The notes: generated by a model from the sequence alone, not told the origin. Positions 41,967 through 50,298 are shown, numbered from the stretch's first letter. The stretch is 64,000 nt of DNA from Actinomycetota bacterium (GCA_018268675.1 JAFDWB010000005.1:62001-126000); one strand, 5' to 3'. Program-made: numbers and translations.

Positions 41967-42724
41967 TCCTCCCTCAGCCGGTAGGCGCGGGTGGCGATCA
42001 GGAACAGCGCCACCACCCAGGCCGCGGCGACGATCAGCTCGCGCCCGAAGTGCTCGATCCCCACCCCCTGGAGGGCGATCCCCCGCAGCATGTCGAACAT
42101 CGGCGCGAACGGGATCGCGTATTCGGTGATGGCCTGGACGGCGGGGGAGAAGGCGTCGCGCGGGAACAGCCCGCCGGTGAGGTAGAGCAGCGGGATCAGC
42201 GCCATGATGTCGAGGGTGTTCGCGCCGCCGGGGGTGCGCGTGATCCCGGCCCAGATGAAGCCCAGGCTGAGCGCCGCCACGACGATCATCGTCACCGGCA
42301 CCAGCTCCCAGAGGAAGCTCGCGCCGAGCTTGATGTCGGCGCCGAGCAGCCTGGCGGCGCCGAGCACGACGATCGTCTGGGCGATCGCCACCCCCATCCG
42401 GGCGAGCAACTGGGCGCCGATGAACGTCCCGGCGGAGATAGGGGTGGCGGCGACACGCTTCAGCACCCCCTGCGCGCGGTAGCCGGCGGCGGCGCCCGTC
42501 ATCCCGTGCTCGGCGGCGTAGGTCACGTACCAGAAGGCGACTCCGGTGGCGAGGTAGCTGAAGAAGTCGATCGACCGCGAGCCGGTCTCGAAGCGGAGCT
42601 GGTGGAAGAGCGCGATCAGGGCCGCGAACATCAGCGGGGTGAGGAAGGCGACGCGAAGCGAGGCGGGCGAGCGGTAGATCATCCGCGCGCTCGCGAGGGT
42701 GAGCTGAGGGAGCCCGCGCGGCAT
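41963..42724 (-). CDS. ABC-2 type exporter permease A
   Basis: A 253-residue permease of the drug/lipid exporter kind with six spans, LKRVAATPISAGTFIGAQLLARM and a loop GLFPRDAFSPAVQAITEYAIPFAPMFDML. Its ATG shares one base with the ATPase stop, so all three exporter genes are co-translated. Confidence 0.86.
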   Translation of the reverse strand: MPRGLPQLTLASARMIYRSPASLRVAFLTPLMFAALIALFHQLRFETGSRSIDFFSYLATGVAFWYVTYAAEHGMTGAAAGYRAQGVLKRVAATPISAGTFIGAQLLARMGVAIAQTIVVLGAARLLGADIKLGASFLWELVPVTMIVVAALSLGFIWAGITRTPGGANTLDIMALIPLLYLTGGLFPRDAFSPAVQAITEYAIPFAPMFDMLRGIALQGVGIEHFGRELIVAAAWVVALFLIATRAYRLREE

Positions 42725-43740
42725 CAGTCCCGCAGCTCCCTCCCGGTCAGCTCCAGGAAGACGTCCTCGAGCGTGCCGCGGAGCACCTCGAGCGAGCGCA
42801 GGCCGAGGCCGTCCCGCCAGCTGATCAGCTCGAAGAGCGCCGCGTCGGGGTCCGCCGCGCGCAGCTCGTAGCCGTAGCCGCCGCCCGCCTCCGGGGACCC
42901 GGTCTCCATCGCCCGCTCGACCCCCGGCAGCGCCTCGAGCACCGAGATGTCGATCGGCCGCTCGGCGGCGAAGCGGACGCCGCCGGCCCGGCCGTACCGG
43001 GCGATCAGCCGCGCGGGGGTGTCGAGCGCCTGGATCTGCCCCTGGTCGATGATCGCGATCCGCTCGGCGAGGAGCTCGGCCTCCTCCATGTAGTGGGTGG
43101 TGAGGACGACGGTCTTGCCCTCCTCGCGGTTGATCTCGCCGATCAGCTCCCAGACGGTCCGGCGCGCCGCCGGGTCGAGGCCGGTGGTCGGCTCGTCGAG
43201 GAAGACCACCTCCGGGTCGTTGACCAGCGCGGCGACGACCGAGAAGCGCCGCGCCTGGCCGCCGGAGAGGTGGCGGACCTGGGCGCCGCGCTTGTCGAGC
43301 AGCCCGACCCGCGCGAGCAGCTCATGGGGCGCCCGGCGGCGGGGGTAGAAGGAGCCGAAGAGCTCGAGGATCTCCTCGAGCGTGAGGAAGTTGAAATAGG
43401 CGCCGGCCTGGAGCTGGACGCCGATCCGGCGCTTCAGCTCCTCGCGCTCGGCCACCGAGTCGAGGCCGAGGACCGAGGCATGCCCGGAGCTCGGCTCGCG
43501 GATCCCCTCGACGATCTCCAGCGTCGTCGTCTTGCCGGCGCCGTTGGGGCCGAGGAAGCCGAAGAGCTCGCCGCGGCGGACCTCGAACGAGGCGCCGTCG
43601 ACGGCGTTGAAGCCGGCGCCGTCGGCGCCCCGGTAGGTCTTGACCAGCTCGCGGACCTCGACCGCGACCTGATCGGGAGCCGGCCGCCGATCAGGTGCCG
43701 ATGCCGTCTGGGTGGCGGCGGTATTTACGTTGTAAGTCAT
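42724..43740 (-). CDS. ABC exporter ATPase, drug-resistance type
   Basis: A 338-residue ATPase: Walker A GPNGAGKTTTLEIVEG, Q-loop VQLQAGAYFNFLTLEE, signature HLSGGQARRFSVVAALV, Walker B VVFLDEPTTGLDP and switch His TTHYMEEAE. A C-terminal DrrA-type domain (about residues 230-338) ends LEDVFLELTGREL. It energises export through the two ABC-2 permeases. I take ATG 43740; a GTG two codons upstream is possible. A palindromic TTACGTTGTAA covers the start region, placing the operon under the divergent TetR regulator. Confidence 0.9.
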   Translation of the reverse strand: MTYNVNTAATQTASAPDRRPAPDQVAVEVRELVKTYRGADGAGFNAVDGASFEVRRGELFGFLGPNGAGKTTTLEIVEGIREPSSGHASVLGLDSVAEREELKRRIGVQLQAGAYFNFLTLEEILELFGSFYPRRRAPHELLARVGLLDKRGAQVRHLSGGQARRFSVVAALVNDPEVVFLDEPTTGLDPAARRTVWELIGEINREEGKTVVLTTHYMEEAELLAERIAIIDQGQIQALDTPARLIARYGRAGGVRFAAERPIDISVLEALPGVERAMETGSPEAGGGYGYELRAADPDAALFELISWRDGLGLRSLEVLRGTLEDVFLELTGRELRD

Positions 43741-43787
43741 GCCCACGGCGAGGCTAGCAGACTGACGTTGTAAGCTGTCGCTGTAAG
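43725..43787. promoter_or_regulatory. Three repeated TetR-type half-sites
   Basis: TTACGTTGTAAG (43725), TGACGTTGTAAG (43763) and TGTCGCTGTAAG (43776) lie in the 46-bp gap between the divergent exporter and tetR genes and overlap both starts. The first contains the palindrome TTAC-GTT-GTAA. This fits binding of a TetR dimer that represses both genes. Confidence 0.65.
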
Positions 43788-44521
43788 TGACGGTGGAGAC
43801 GAAGACGAAGGCAACGGACGGTCCGCGGCGAGGCCGGCGAAGGGCCGCGAAGAGCGGGCGTCCGCGCGCGCCGCTGTCGCGCGAGCGGGTCGCGAGGGAG
43901 GCCCTGGGCCTCGTCGACGAACGCGGGCTGGAGGGGCTGACGATGCGCGCCCTCGGCGAGCGCCTGGGCGTCGAGGCGATGTCCCTCTACAACCACGTCG
44001 CGGGCAGAGCCGGGCTCGAGGCAGAGATCGTCGCGCTGCTCTGGGGGGAGGCCGAGCGCTCGCTCGAGGACGGCGCGGACTGGCGGGACTCGCTCCGCTC
44101 GTTGGCGCGGTGCCTGCGGGCGTTGGCGACCGACCATCCCAGAGCCTTCCCGCTGCTGCTCGGCGCCAGCGCCTTCGCGGGGCCGATGCTGCGGGTACTC
44201 GGCCCCGGCCTCGACGTGCTTCTCGACGCCGGTTTCGGGCAGGACCGCGCGGCCCAGACCGTCAACGCGGTGGTCAGCTACGCCGCGGGCTACGGCGCGA
44301 TGGAGATCTCCTGTTTCGCGGCTGTCCGCGCCCGCGAGGCAGGCGCCGACCAATTCGCACTCGAGCTGGCCCGGCTGCTGCCGCCCGATGCGCCCCCCGA
44401 GCTGGTACGGGTCGCCCGTTGCACCTGCGGGGTCGACCCCTCCGACCAGTTCGAGTTCGGGCTCGAGGCGCTGCTCGCGGGGCTCGAGCCTGCCTGCAAC
44501 ACCCACCGCCCCGCCGCATGA
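43787..44521 (+). CDS. TetR-family regulator of the exporter
   Basis: A 244-residue regulator with an N-terminal HTH (REALGLVDERGLEGLTMRALGERLGVEAMSLYNHVAGRAGLEAEIV) and a TetR_C-like ligand domain ending with CTCGVDPSDQFEFGLEALL. GTG start, since it abuts the third half-site and no ATG is available. Divergent from the exporter, which it most likely represses until a drug or lipid ligand binds. Confidence 0.86.
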   Translation: MTVETKTKATDGPRRGRRRAAKSGRPRAPLSRERVAREALGLVDERGLEGLTMRALGERLGVEAMSLYNHVAGRAGLEAEIVALLWGEAERSLEDGADWRDSLRSLARCLRALATDHPRAFPLLLGASAFAGPMLRVLGPGLDVLLDAGFGQDRAAQTVNAVVSYAAGYGAMEISCFAAVRAREAGADQFALELARLLPPDAPPELVRVARCTCGVDPSDQFEFGLEALLAGLEPACNTHRPAA

Positions 44522-44564
44522 GCGGCTCGCCGGCGCCACCGTGATCGGTCGTCCGGTCCCTCGA

Positions 44565-44593
44565 TGAACCGATTCCCGCGACCCGGGGTCACA
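44565..44593 (+). promoter_or_regulatory. Regulon promoter site 4, ahead of an ECF sigma gene
   Basis: TGAACCGA, 13 bases, GGGTCACA. It precedes the sigma/anti-sigma pair at 44680, so the sigma factor probably transcribes its own gene. Confidence 0.72.
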
Positions 44594-44679
44594 CCAGCGT
44601 GGAAACCATCAGTTGGAGCACCGTGCCCGCCGAGTCATTGCTTCGGTCCCGTCGGCGCGGGCCTGCGATATTTGCCCCG

Positions 44680-45255
44680 ATGCGGCCGATGCCCTCCGAG
44701 GACGAGCAGCAGCTTGTGGTTCGCGCGAAGGCCGGGGAGGAGCGCGCCTTCGAGGAGTTGGTGCGCAGCCATGCCGACCACCTCTACGCGGTCGTCGTGC
44801 GGTTGCTCGGCGACCGCCATGAAGCCGAGGAGGTGACCCAGGAGACCTTCCTGCGCGCGTGGCGGGGGATCGGCTCCTTCGAGGGCAACTCGCGCTTTTT
44901 CACCTGGCTCTACCGGATCGGCATCAACGAGGCCAGGCGCCGCGCCGCGCGCAACACGATGACGTTCAGGGCCAGCCCGGTCGAGGAGCGCCCCGGCACC
45001 GAGCCGACGGACCTCAGCGAGGCGCCGGAGCCGACCGCGACCCGACATGAGCTTCAGGTCGTGCTGGAAGAGGCGATCGCGGCGCTCGACCCCGACTACC
45101 GGGCGCCCCTCGTCCTCCGCGACGTCGAGGGGCTCAGCACGTCCGAGGCGGCGGAGGCGATGGGGCTGGGCGAGGCGGCGTTCAAGAGCCGGCTGCACCG
45201 CGCCCGACTCGCCGTCCGCAAGGCCGTCGACGAGTACCTTGGGGAGGAAAGATGA
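44680..45255 (+). CDS. ECF sigma factor A
   Basis: A 191-residue sigma factor with regions 2 and 4 only. Region 2: EELVRSHADHLYAVVVRLLGDRHEAEEVTQETFLRAWRGIGSF is the conserved part, with FFTWLYRIGINEARRRA. Region 4: LDPDYRAPLVLRDVEGLSTSEAAEAMGLGEAAFKSRLHRARLAVRKAV. ATG 44680 or 44689 are both possible and a GTG at 44599 would add 27 unconserved residues. The gene overlaps its anti-sigma by 4 bp. It resembles the second sigma at 49618 closely (same FFTWLYRIG-NEARRRA and AFKSRLHRAR), so both may read the same promoters. Confidence 0.9.
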   Translation: MRPMPSEDEQQLVVRAKAGEERAFEELVRSHADHLYAVVVRLLGDRHEAEEVTQETFLRAWRGIGSFEGNSRFFTWLYRIGINEARRRAARNTMTFRASPVEERPGTEPTDLSEAPEPTATRHELQVVLEEAIAALDPDYRAPLVLRDVEGLSTSEAAEAMGLGEAAFKSRLHRARLAVRKAVDEYLGEER

Positions 45256-45515
45256 TCGGCAGGATGACCCGGCGCTACCGCTTCATGCGCGACCACATGT
45301 GGGCGAGGGGGCGATTCTCCGCCTACCTCGACCACGAACTCGACGACGCCGAAAGCGCGCGGCTCGAGCGCCACGCCCACCTTTGCCCCGGGTGCCACCG
45401 GATGCTGGAGACGCTGATCAAGACCCTCGAGGGCCTGCGCGGTCTCTCGGGTGCGAGCCGGCCGCCCAGCGACCTCGCCGACTCGGTGATCGAGCGCATC
45501 CGCAAAGAGCCTTGA
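45252..45515 (+). CDS. Anti-sigma factor with zinc finger, soluble
   Basis: An 87-residue zf-HC2-type anti-sigma: FSAYLDHELDDAESARLERHAHLCPGCHRMLE holds the H-x3-C-x2-C zinc motif that clamps ECF sigmas. It has no membrane span, so release is probably a cytoplasmic event, for example oxidation of the zinc Cys pair. ATG 45252 overlaps the sigma gene stop by 4 bp. Confidence 0.87.
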   Translation: MIGRMTRRYRFMRDHMWARGRFSAYLDHELDDAESARLERHAHLCPGCHRMLETLIKTLEGLRGLSGASRPPSDLADSVIERIRKEP

Positions 45516-45538
45516 GCTCGGCCCGCCCCGCTGTCAGG

Positions 45539-46285
45539 CTAGACCTCGTTGAAGAAGTCGAGTCCGGCGCCTTCGAGCAGATGCTGGGCCCAGATGTTGA
45601 GGCGGAACAACTCGCCGGTCCAGATCAACACGCCCATCGCGACCAGCGTCAGGCCGCCGGCCACCATCAGCGCTCCGTAGTGGCGCTTCACCAGGGCGGT
45701 GGCACTGCTCAGCCGGGCGAAGGCCAGGGCGCTGGCCAGGAAGGGAATCCCGAGCCCCGCCGAGTAGACGGCGAGCAGGAAGGCGGCGTGCCCGGCGGAT
45801 TCGCTCAGCGCCGCGGCGCTGAGGATGGCCCCCAGGGTCGGGCCGACGCAGGGCGTCCAGGCGATCGCGAAGGCGGCGCCGGCGAGGAGCGGGCCGCCGC
45901 TGCCGGCGCGCCGGATCAGACCCTCCACCCGCCACTCGCGGCTCAGCCGCATCGAGTAGCGGGAGCCGACGAAGAGCAGGCCCATCGCGACGATCATCAC
46001 CGCCGCCACCTTCTCGAGCAGGCGACGGTGGTCGCTGAGCGCGTGGCCGAGGCCGGAGGCGCTCAGCCCGAGCAGGATGAAGATCGTCGAGAAGCTGGCG
46101 ATGAAAAGCAGGCTAGGAGCGAGGACGCGGCGCGCGGGGGCGTCTTCGAGCTCGGCCGGGCTGAGCCCGACCACCGCCGCCAGGTAGCCGGGGACGAGCG
46201 GCAGCACGCAGGGCGAGAGGAAGGAGACGAGGCCAGCCGCGAGCGCCGCGAAGAGGCCGACCCCGGCGGCCGGATCGGCGCTCAT
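45539..46285 (-). CDS. ccdA: CcdA-like thiol-transfer membrane protein
   Basis: A 248-residue membrane protein with about six helices and two conserved Cys in hydrophobic surroundings (SFLSPCVLPLVPGYL and IAWTPCVGPTLGAILSAAALSESAG region). These pass electrons from cytoplasmic thioredoxin to an external thioredoxin. Its ATG overlaps the TlpA-like gene's stop by 4 bp, the usual pairing. It ends near the convergent anti-sigma gene with only 23 bp between. Confidence 0.9.
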   Translation of the reverse strand: MSADPAAGVGLFAALAAGLVSFLSPCVLPLVPGYLAAVVGLSPAELEDAPARRVLAPSLLFIASFSTIFILLGLSASGLGHALSDHRRLLEKVAAVMIVAMGLLFVGSRYSMRLSREWRVEGLIRRAGSGGPLLAGAAFAIAWTPCVGPTLGAILSAAALSESAGHAAFLLAVYSAGLGIPFLASALAFARLSSATALVKRHYGALMVAGGLTLVAMGVLIWTGELFRLNIWAQHLLEGAGLDFFNEV

Positions 46286-46932
46286 CCCCGCAGCGCGTAG
46301 CGTTCGATGTCGCCGCGCAGTTGCGCGAGCGTCACATAGCCGCCCTCCCGCACGTAGGTGCGTTCGCCGTGGCGGTCGAAGTAGATCGTCGTCGGCCAGC
46401 CCGCCCCGGCGCCGAGCGAGGCCGCCTGCGAGGCATCCTGGTCGAAGATACTCGGGTAGGTGACCGGGTATTCCTTGAGGAATTCTTCGGCGCTGCCGCG
46501 TTCGTCCTGGGAGTCGAGGCCGACGAACGCGACCTTCCCGCGCAGTTGCCTGGAGAGCTGCTGGAAGAGGGGGAACTCATCGCGGCAGTTCGGGCACCAG
46601 GAGGCCCATTGGTTGACGACGACCGGGATCCCGCGCAGTTCTTCCAGCTTCTGTCCGATCGAGCCGTCGATCACCTGGTTCGCCTCTTTTTCGTTGGCGG
46701 CGAGGCGTCTGGGTACCGAGCGCAGCTCGGCCTTGGTCAGGGGAGCGGCGGAACCCGACGATCCTCCGCCGCCGGCACCGCCCGCGGCGGCGAGCGCGAT
46801 CAGTCCGGCCGCGACCAGGACGGCGGCGACCGCCGCGAGCGCCGTCAGCCGCCCGCGGCCGGCGCCATGCGGCTCGGCGCGCTCGCTCCGCTCCTCGCGG
46901 AGCCGATCTCGTCTTGCCCGCCTACCCGACAT
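46282..46932 (-). CDS. TlpA/ResA-like thioredoxin, membrane-anchored
   Basis: A 216-residue extracytoplasmic thiol oxidoreductase. A basic start and one helix (LTALAAVAAVLVAAGLIALAAAGG) anchor it, then the TlpA fold carries WASWCPNCRDEFPLFQQL, SIFDQDASQAASLGAG and a cis-Pro segment GWPTTIYFDRHG. It should receive electrons from CcdA and reduce disulfides or haem-ligation Cys outside the membrane. I choose ATG 46932, which lies six bases past the -10 part of regulon site 5, so the message is probably leaderless; an ATG at 46968 would overlap the promoter. Confidence 0.88.
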   Translation of the reverse strand: MSGRRARRDRLREERSERAEPHGAGRGRLTALAAVAAVLVAAGLIALAAAGGAGGGGSSGSAAPLTKAELRSVPRRLAANEKEANQVIDGSIGQKLEELRGIPVVVNQWASWCPNCRDEFPLFQQLSRQLRGKVAFVGLDSQDERGSAEEFLKEYPVTYPSIFDQDASQAASLGAGAGWPTTIYFDRHGERTYVREGGYVTLAQLRGDIERYALRG

Positions 46933-46938
46933 CGACCC

Positions 46939-46967
46939 TTGGACCCACGAGCGCGCAGAACGATTCA
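46939..46967 (-). promoter_or_regulatory. Regulon promoter site 5
   Basis: On the minus strand TGAATCGT, 13 bases, GGGTCCAA, reading into the TlpA/CcdA genes. Its upstream half overlaps the stop codon of the universal stress gene, so TlpA/CcdA have their own promoter inside that operon. Confidence 0.78.
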
Positions 46968-47531
46968 AGGATCAGCGCGGACCACCGCCCGCCTTGCGGC
47001 GGCTGAATCGTCGAGGGTCGAGGTGACTCCCTGACCGCGACAGCGCGACCCGCCTCCGTGGCCCGGTGCCGCTGGCGCGACGATGACCCGCCATCCGCCC
47101 CCGTCGCGGAGTCGCTCGGCGAGCGGCGTGGCGAGGAGGCGTCGAATCCCTTCGACCCGATCGCGGGGCAGGACGATGACATCGGCACCACCGCGCTCGG
47201 CGGCGCGGGCGATTGATCCCGCCGCGGGGCCCACCGCGAGGGAGTACTCGACCGCCACGTCTGAGGCGATGATGCGGGCCGCCTCGCGAAGTTGCCCTCT
47301 GGCCCTCGACAGCAACCCCCGATTCCAGCTCGCGGCCATCTGCCGGCAGCGCGTGCAACCGACGTCGGTCGGCTCGTACGTCACCACGCAGACCACGCTC
47401 AGAGGTACCCCGAGGTCACGGGCCAGGGCGACGGCGTGGGACAGCGCCGCCCGACCCCTTCGCGTCGACCGGTAGCTGACCAGGACCCTCCGCACCGGTC
47501 CGGGGCTCGGGTCCTTCGCCAGGGGAGTCAT
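46965..47531 (-). CDS. Universal stress protein with CxxC insert, copy 1
   Basis: A 188-residue UspA-like protein: VRRVLVSYRSTRRGRAALSHAVALARDLGVPLSVVCVV, then a CTRC insertion (EPTDVGCTRCRQMAASW), ADVIVLPRDR and GGGWRVIVAPAAPG. The nucleotide-binding glycine motif is degenerate. The CxxC insert is shared with copy 2 at 52189 and could sense redox state or zinc. ATG 47531 is eight bases from the -10 part of site 6, so the transcript is near-leaderless. Confidence 0.82.
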   Translation of the reverse strand: MTPLAKDPSPGPVRRVLVSYRSTRRGRAALSHAVALARDLGVPLSVVCVVTYEPTDVGCTRCRQMAASWNRGLLSRARGQLREAARIIASDVAVEYSLAVGPAAGSIARAAERGGADVIVLPRDRVEGIRRLLATPLAERLRDGGGWRVIVAPAAPGHGGGSRCRGQGVTSTLDDSAAARRAVVRADP

Positions 47532-47539
47532 GCATCGAG

Positions 47540-47568
47540 TCAGACCCTCGCCGGTCGCCCAGGATTCA
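47540..47568 (-). promoter_or_regulatory. Regulon promoter site 6
   Basis: On the minus strand TGAATCCT, 13 bases, GGGTCTGA, reading into the universal stress gene. It is divergent from site 7, 51 bp away. Confidence 0.75.
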
Positions 47569-47619
47569 CGCCGAGGCGCGGGTCCGCCCGCGGCGACCGC
47601 GGGCCGAGCGCACCCGATG

Positions 47620-47648
47620 TGAACCGGAGCAGAGTCCCTGGGGTCCAA
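47620..47648 (+). promoter_or_regulatory. Regulon promoter site 7
   Basis: TGAACCGG, 13 bases, GGGTCCAA, five bases before the ATG of the radical-SAM gene at 47654, so transcription would begin at or near the A of the ATG. Confidence 0.78.
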
Positions 47649-47653
47649 CCGAC

Positions 47654-49054
47654 ATGAGCTCACGCATCATCGAATGGCTGCGCGCCCTCGAGCGCGCGAC
47701 GCGTCCCGAGCATCCGGATCTGACGGCGGCCCTCGCCCGGCGATGGGAGGAGCTGCCCGAGGGCGTGCGGACGCCGAACCAGATGCTCGGGCGGAGGACC
47801 GCGGGGTGCGAGGGCACCCAGGGCGTCTTCCCCGCCTGCAACCTCGCCTGCACGCCCTGCTACCACTCGCGCGAGGCCAACCGGGTGCGGGTCGACGGCG
47901 GGCACACCGTGGCCGAGGTCGACGCCCAGATGCGGCTGGCGCGCGAGCTGCACGGACCCTCCCAGCACGCGCAGCTGATCGGCGGCGAGGTGACGCTGCT
48001 TGGGCCCGAGGCGCACGCCGCCGCGCTCGAGGCGATGATCCGCCACGGTCGCAAGCCGATGTCGATGAGCCACGGCGACTTCGACTACGACTACCTCGAG
48101 GCGCTGGCGCTCGACCCGCGGACGGGGCGGCCCCGCTTCCGCCACCTCAGCTTCGCCGGGCACTTCGACTCCACCATGCACGGCCGCCACGGGATCAGGC
48201 GGGTGAGAAGCGAGTCGGAGCTGAACCCGCACCGCAGGCGCTTCTGCGAGATGTTCGAGCGACTGCGCCGCGAGCACGGGATCACCAGCTACCTGGCGCA
48301 CAGCATGACGGTGACGCCGCGTAACCTCGACCAGGTCGCCGACGTGATCCGCGACTGCCGCGACTACGGCTTCCGCATGTTCACCTTCCAGCCCGCCGCC
48401 TACCTCGGCAATCCCTCGCGCTGGAAGGAGAAGTACCGCGCCTTCGGCGACGAGGACGTCTGGCGCGAGGTCGAGCGCGGCGCCGGCGGGCGGTTGCACT
48501 GGCGGGCGCTGCAGTTCGGCGACCCGCGCTGCAACCGCACCGCCTACGGCGGCTACCTCGGCGGGCGCTACTGGCCGCTGCTCGACGAAGACGACCCGCG
48601 CGAACTGCGCATGCGCGACAGCTTCATCGCAGCCTTCGGCGGCGGTCTCGACAAGGACGGGCCGCCCTCGGTCCTGGCACTGCGGTGCGCGCGCGCCATC
48701 GCCCGCGAGCCGCGACTGCTGCCACGCGCGGTCGGCTTCACGGGCCGGCTCCTCGGCCGCATGGGCGCTCCGACCGCACTCGCCCGCGGGCGGCCGCGGC
48801 CGGTGACCTTCGCGATGCACAGCTTCATGGACGCGCGGGTCGTGCGTCCGGCCTGGGAGGCGCTCGAGCGTGGCGACGTCGCCGAGGAGCCGGAGGCCCG
48901 GGCCGCACAGGAGCGACTGCGGGCCTGCATGTACGGGATGGCCCATCCCGAGGAGGGGCGGATGGTTCCAGCCTGCGTGCAGCACTCGGTGCTCGACCCG
49001 GAGCAGAACGCGCGGCTCGCCGAGCTGCTCCCGCGCCGCGACGGCGCGGCCTGA
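47654..49054 (+). CDS. Radical SAM protein
   Basis: A 466-residue protein with a C-x3-C-x2-C iron-sulfur motif (ACNLACTPCYHSREANRV) near residue 75 and a TIM-barrel-like continuation (QLIGGEVTLLGPEAHAAALEAM as the GGE-like strand, TSYLAHSMTVTPRNLDQVADVI, FRMFTFQPAAYLG). Such enzymes cleave SAM to make a radical and modify peptides, nucleic acids or lipids. The C-terminal 150 residues, with several His/Cys (CMYGMAHPEEGRMVPAC) hint at a further cluster. No peptide substrate gene is visible beside it. It is monocistronic and near-leaderless under regulon site 7. Confidence 0.82.
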   Translation: MSSRIIEWLRALERATRPEHPDLTAALARRWEELPEGVRTPNQMLGRRTAGCEGTQGVFPACNLACTPCYHSREANRVRVDGGHTVAEVDAQMRLARELHGPSQHAQLIGGEVTLLGPEAHAAALEAMIRHGRKPMSMSHGDFDYDYLEALALDPRTGRPRFRHLSFAGHFDSTMHGRHGIRRVRSESELNPHRRRFCEMFERLRREHGITSYLAHSMTVTPRNLDQVADVIRDCRDYGFRMFTFQPAAYLGNPSRWKEKYRAFGDEDVWREVERGAGGRLHWRALQFGDPRCNRTAYGGYLGGRYWPLLDEDDPRELRMRDSFIAAFGGGLDKDGPPSVLALRCARAIAREPRLLPRAVGFTGRLLGRMGAPTALARGRPRPVTFAMHSFMDARVVRPAWEALERGDVAEEPEARAAQERLRACMYGMAHPEEGRMVPACVQHSVLDPEQNARLAELLPRRDGAA

Positions 49055-49081
49055 AGGGCGACACCGAGCGGTCGCACGCCG

Positions 49082-49110
49082 CGAATCGTTCCTACCGAGC
49101 GTGGGTCTGA
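49082..49110 (+). promoter_or_regulatory. Regulon promoter site 8
   Basis: CGAATCGT, 13 bases, GGGTCTGA. It is upstream of the glutaredoxin-sigma-anti-sigma-hydrolase operon. A GTG-initiated 10-codon leader frame starts at 49114, overlapping the next start region; it may be incidental. Confidence 0.76.
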
Positions 49111-49129
49111 ACTGTGGAGCTGGTTTCGG

Positions 49130-49621
49130 ATGCCAACCGGAGATGACCTACGCGGCAGCGAACGGGGCGGCGATCGCCGACGAGCGCGCGTCACCGTCTT
49201 CACGCTGCCCGGCTGCTGGCACTGCCACCGTGCCCGGCGACTGCTCGAGCGCCGGGGGATTGTCTATTCGGAGGTCTCGATGGCGGGCATTCCCCACTTC
49301 CGCGTCGTCCTGGTCGAGATGACCGGGGGCACCACCGTGCCGCAGATCCTCTTCGATGACGAGCCGATCGGCGGCGCCTCCGACCTCGCGCGACTCGACC
49401 GGCGCGGCGTCCTGACGGCGCGGCTGGCGGGCGAGCGCTTCCCGCGGCCGGCGCCGATCCGTCGCTTCTCGGTGCGATGCCTCGCCAGATGGGTCCTCGC
49501 GGCGCCGTCTGGGAGAGGCGGTGGCCCGTGGCGCTACCGGACCGAGCTGATCGACCGCGACGGCCGCTCCCTGGGGCCGGCGCCAGGTCGTCCGGGCGGC
49601 CACGCCGCGGCTCCGAGATGA
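49130..49621 (+). CDS. Glutaredoxin-domain protein
   Basis: A 163-residue protein whose first 90 residues are a glutaredoxin: VTVFTLPGCWHCHRARRLLERRGIVYSEV, TTVPQILFDDEPIGGASDLARL. The active CWHC is unusual for the family (CPYC/CGFS) and resembles thioredoxin-like redox relays. The C-terminal 60 residues are basic and unassigned. The stop overlaps the sigma gene by 4 bp, placing a thiol oxidoreductase directly with a sigma factor; it may reduce the anti-sigma's zinc Cys pair and end the response. Confidence 0.82.
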   Translation: MPTGDDLRGSERGGDRRRARVTVFTLPGCWHCHRARRLLERRGIVYSEVSMAGIPHFRVVLVEMTGGTTVPQILFDDEPIGGASDLARLDRRGVLTARLAGERFPRPAPIRRFSVRCLARWVLAAPSGRGGGPWRYRTELIDRDGRSLGPAPGRPGGHAAAPR

Positions 49622-50298
49622 ACACTCCCGGCCACGTCCTGGCGAGAGAGCCCGCCGACGCCGCGGACCCCCGCCGTTATCGTCTGTCCATCGTGGAGCC
49701 CGATCCTCTGCAGAGCGATGCACGGGCACGGGGAGTCGAGGAGCGGCGGCTGCTCGCCCAGGCCCAGGGCGGCGATCTCGGCGCCTTCGAGGAGCTGGTG
49801 CGGATCCACGCGCAGCGCCTCCACGGCGTGCTGCGCGGGCTCTGCGCGAACCCGCACGACGCCGAGGAGGTCGCCCAGGAGGCGTTCCTGCGGGCCTGGC
49901 GCGCGATCGGCCGCTTCGACGGCCGCTCGCAGTTCTTCACCTGGCTCTACCGGATCGGCGTCAACGAGGCCCGGCGCCGCGCCGACCGCGAGGGCGCAAG
50001 ACTGCGGGCGGTGCCGCTCGGCGAGCCACCCTACGAGGAACCTGCGGACCTCAGCGAGGCCCCCGAGCCCCGTGCCGAGCGGCGCGAGCGGCGCCTCGCG
50101 CTGGAATGTGCGGTGCGCGCCCTGCCGATCGAGCAGCGCGCCGCGCTGGTGCTGCGCGACATCGAGGGCCTCTCCACCCGCGAGGCCGCCGAGGTCCTCG
50201 GGCTGAGCGAGCCCGCCTTCAAGAGCCGGCTGCACCGCGCCCGGATGTCGGTCCGCGAGGCGCTCAGAGACGGCGAGATGGAGGAGGGCGGCGCGTGA
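49618..50298 (+). CDS. ECF sigma factor B
   Basis: A 226-residue ECF sigma: region 2 with EELVRIHAQRLHGVLRGLCANPHDAEEVAQEAFLRAWRAIGRFDGRSQFFTWLYRIGVNEARRRAD as the core, region 4 with RALPIEQRAALVLRDIEGLSTREAAEVLGLSEPAFKSRLHRARMSV. Residues 1-48 are a variable extension. It resembles sigma A at 44680 in both DNA-binding regions. ATG 49618 overlaps the glutaredoxin stop by 4 bp; GTG of the anti-sigma overlaps its stop by 4 bp. Confidence 0.9.
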   Translation: MNTPGHVLAREPADAADPRRYRLSIVEPDPLQSDARARGVEERRLLAQAQGGDLGAFEELVRIHAQRLHGVLRGLCANPHDAEEVAQEAFLRAWRAIGRFDGRSQFFTWLYRIGVNEARRRADREGARLRAVPLGEPPYEEPADLSEAPEPRAERRERRLALECAVRALPIEQRAALVLRDIEGLSTREAAEVLGLSEPAFKSRLHRARMSVREALRDGEMEEGGA

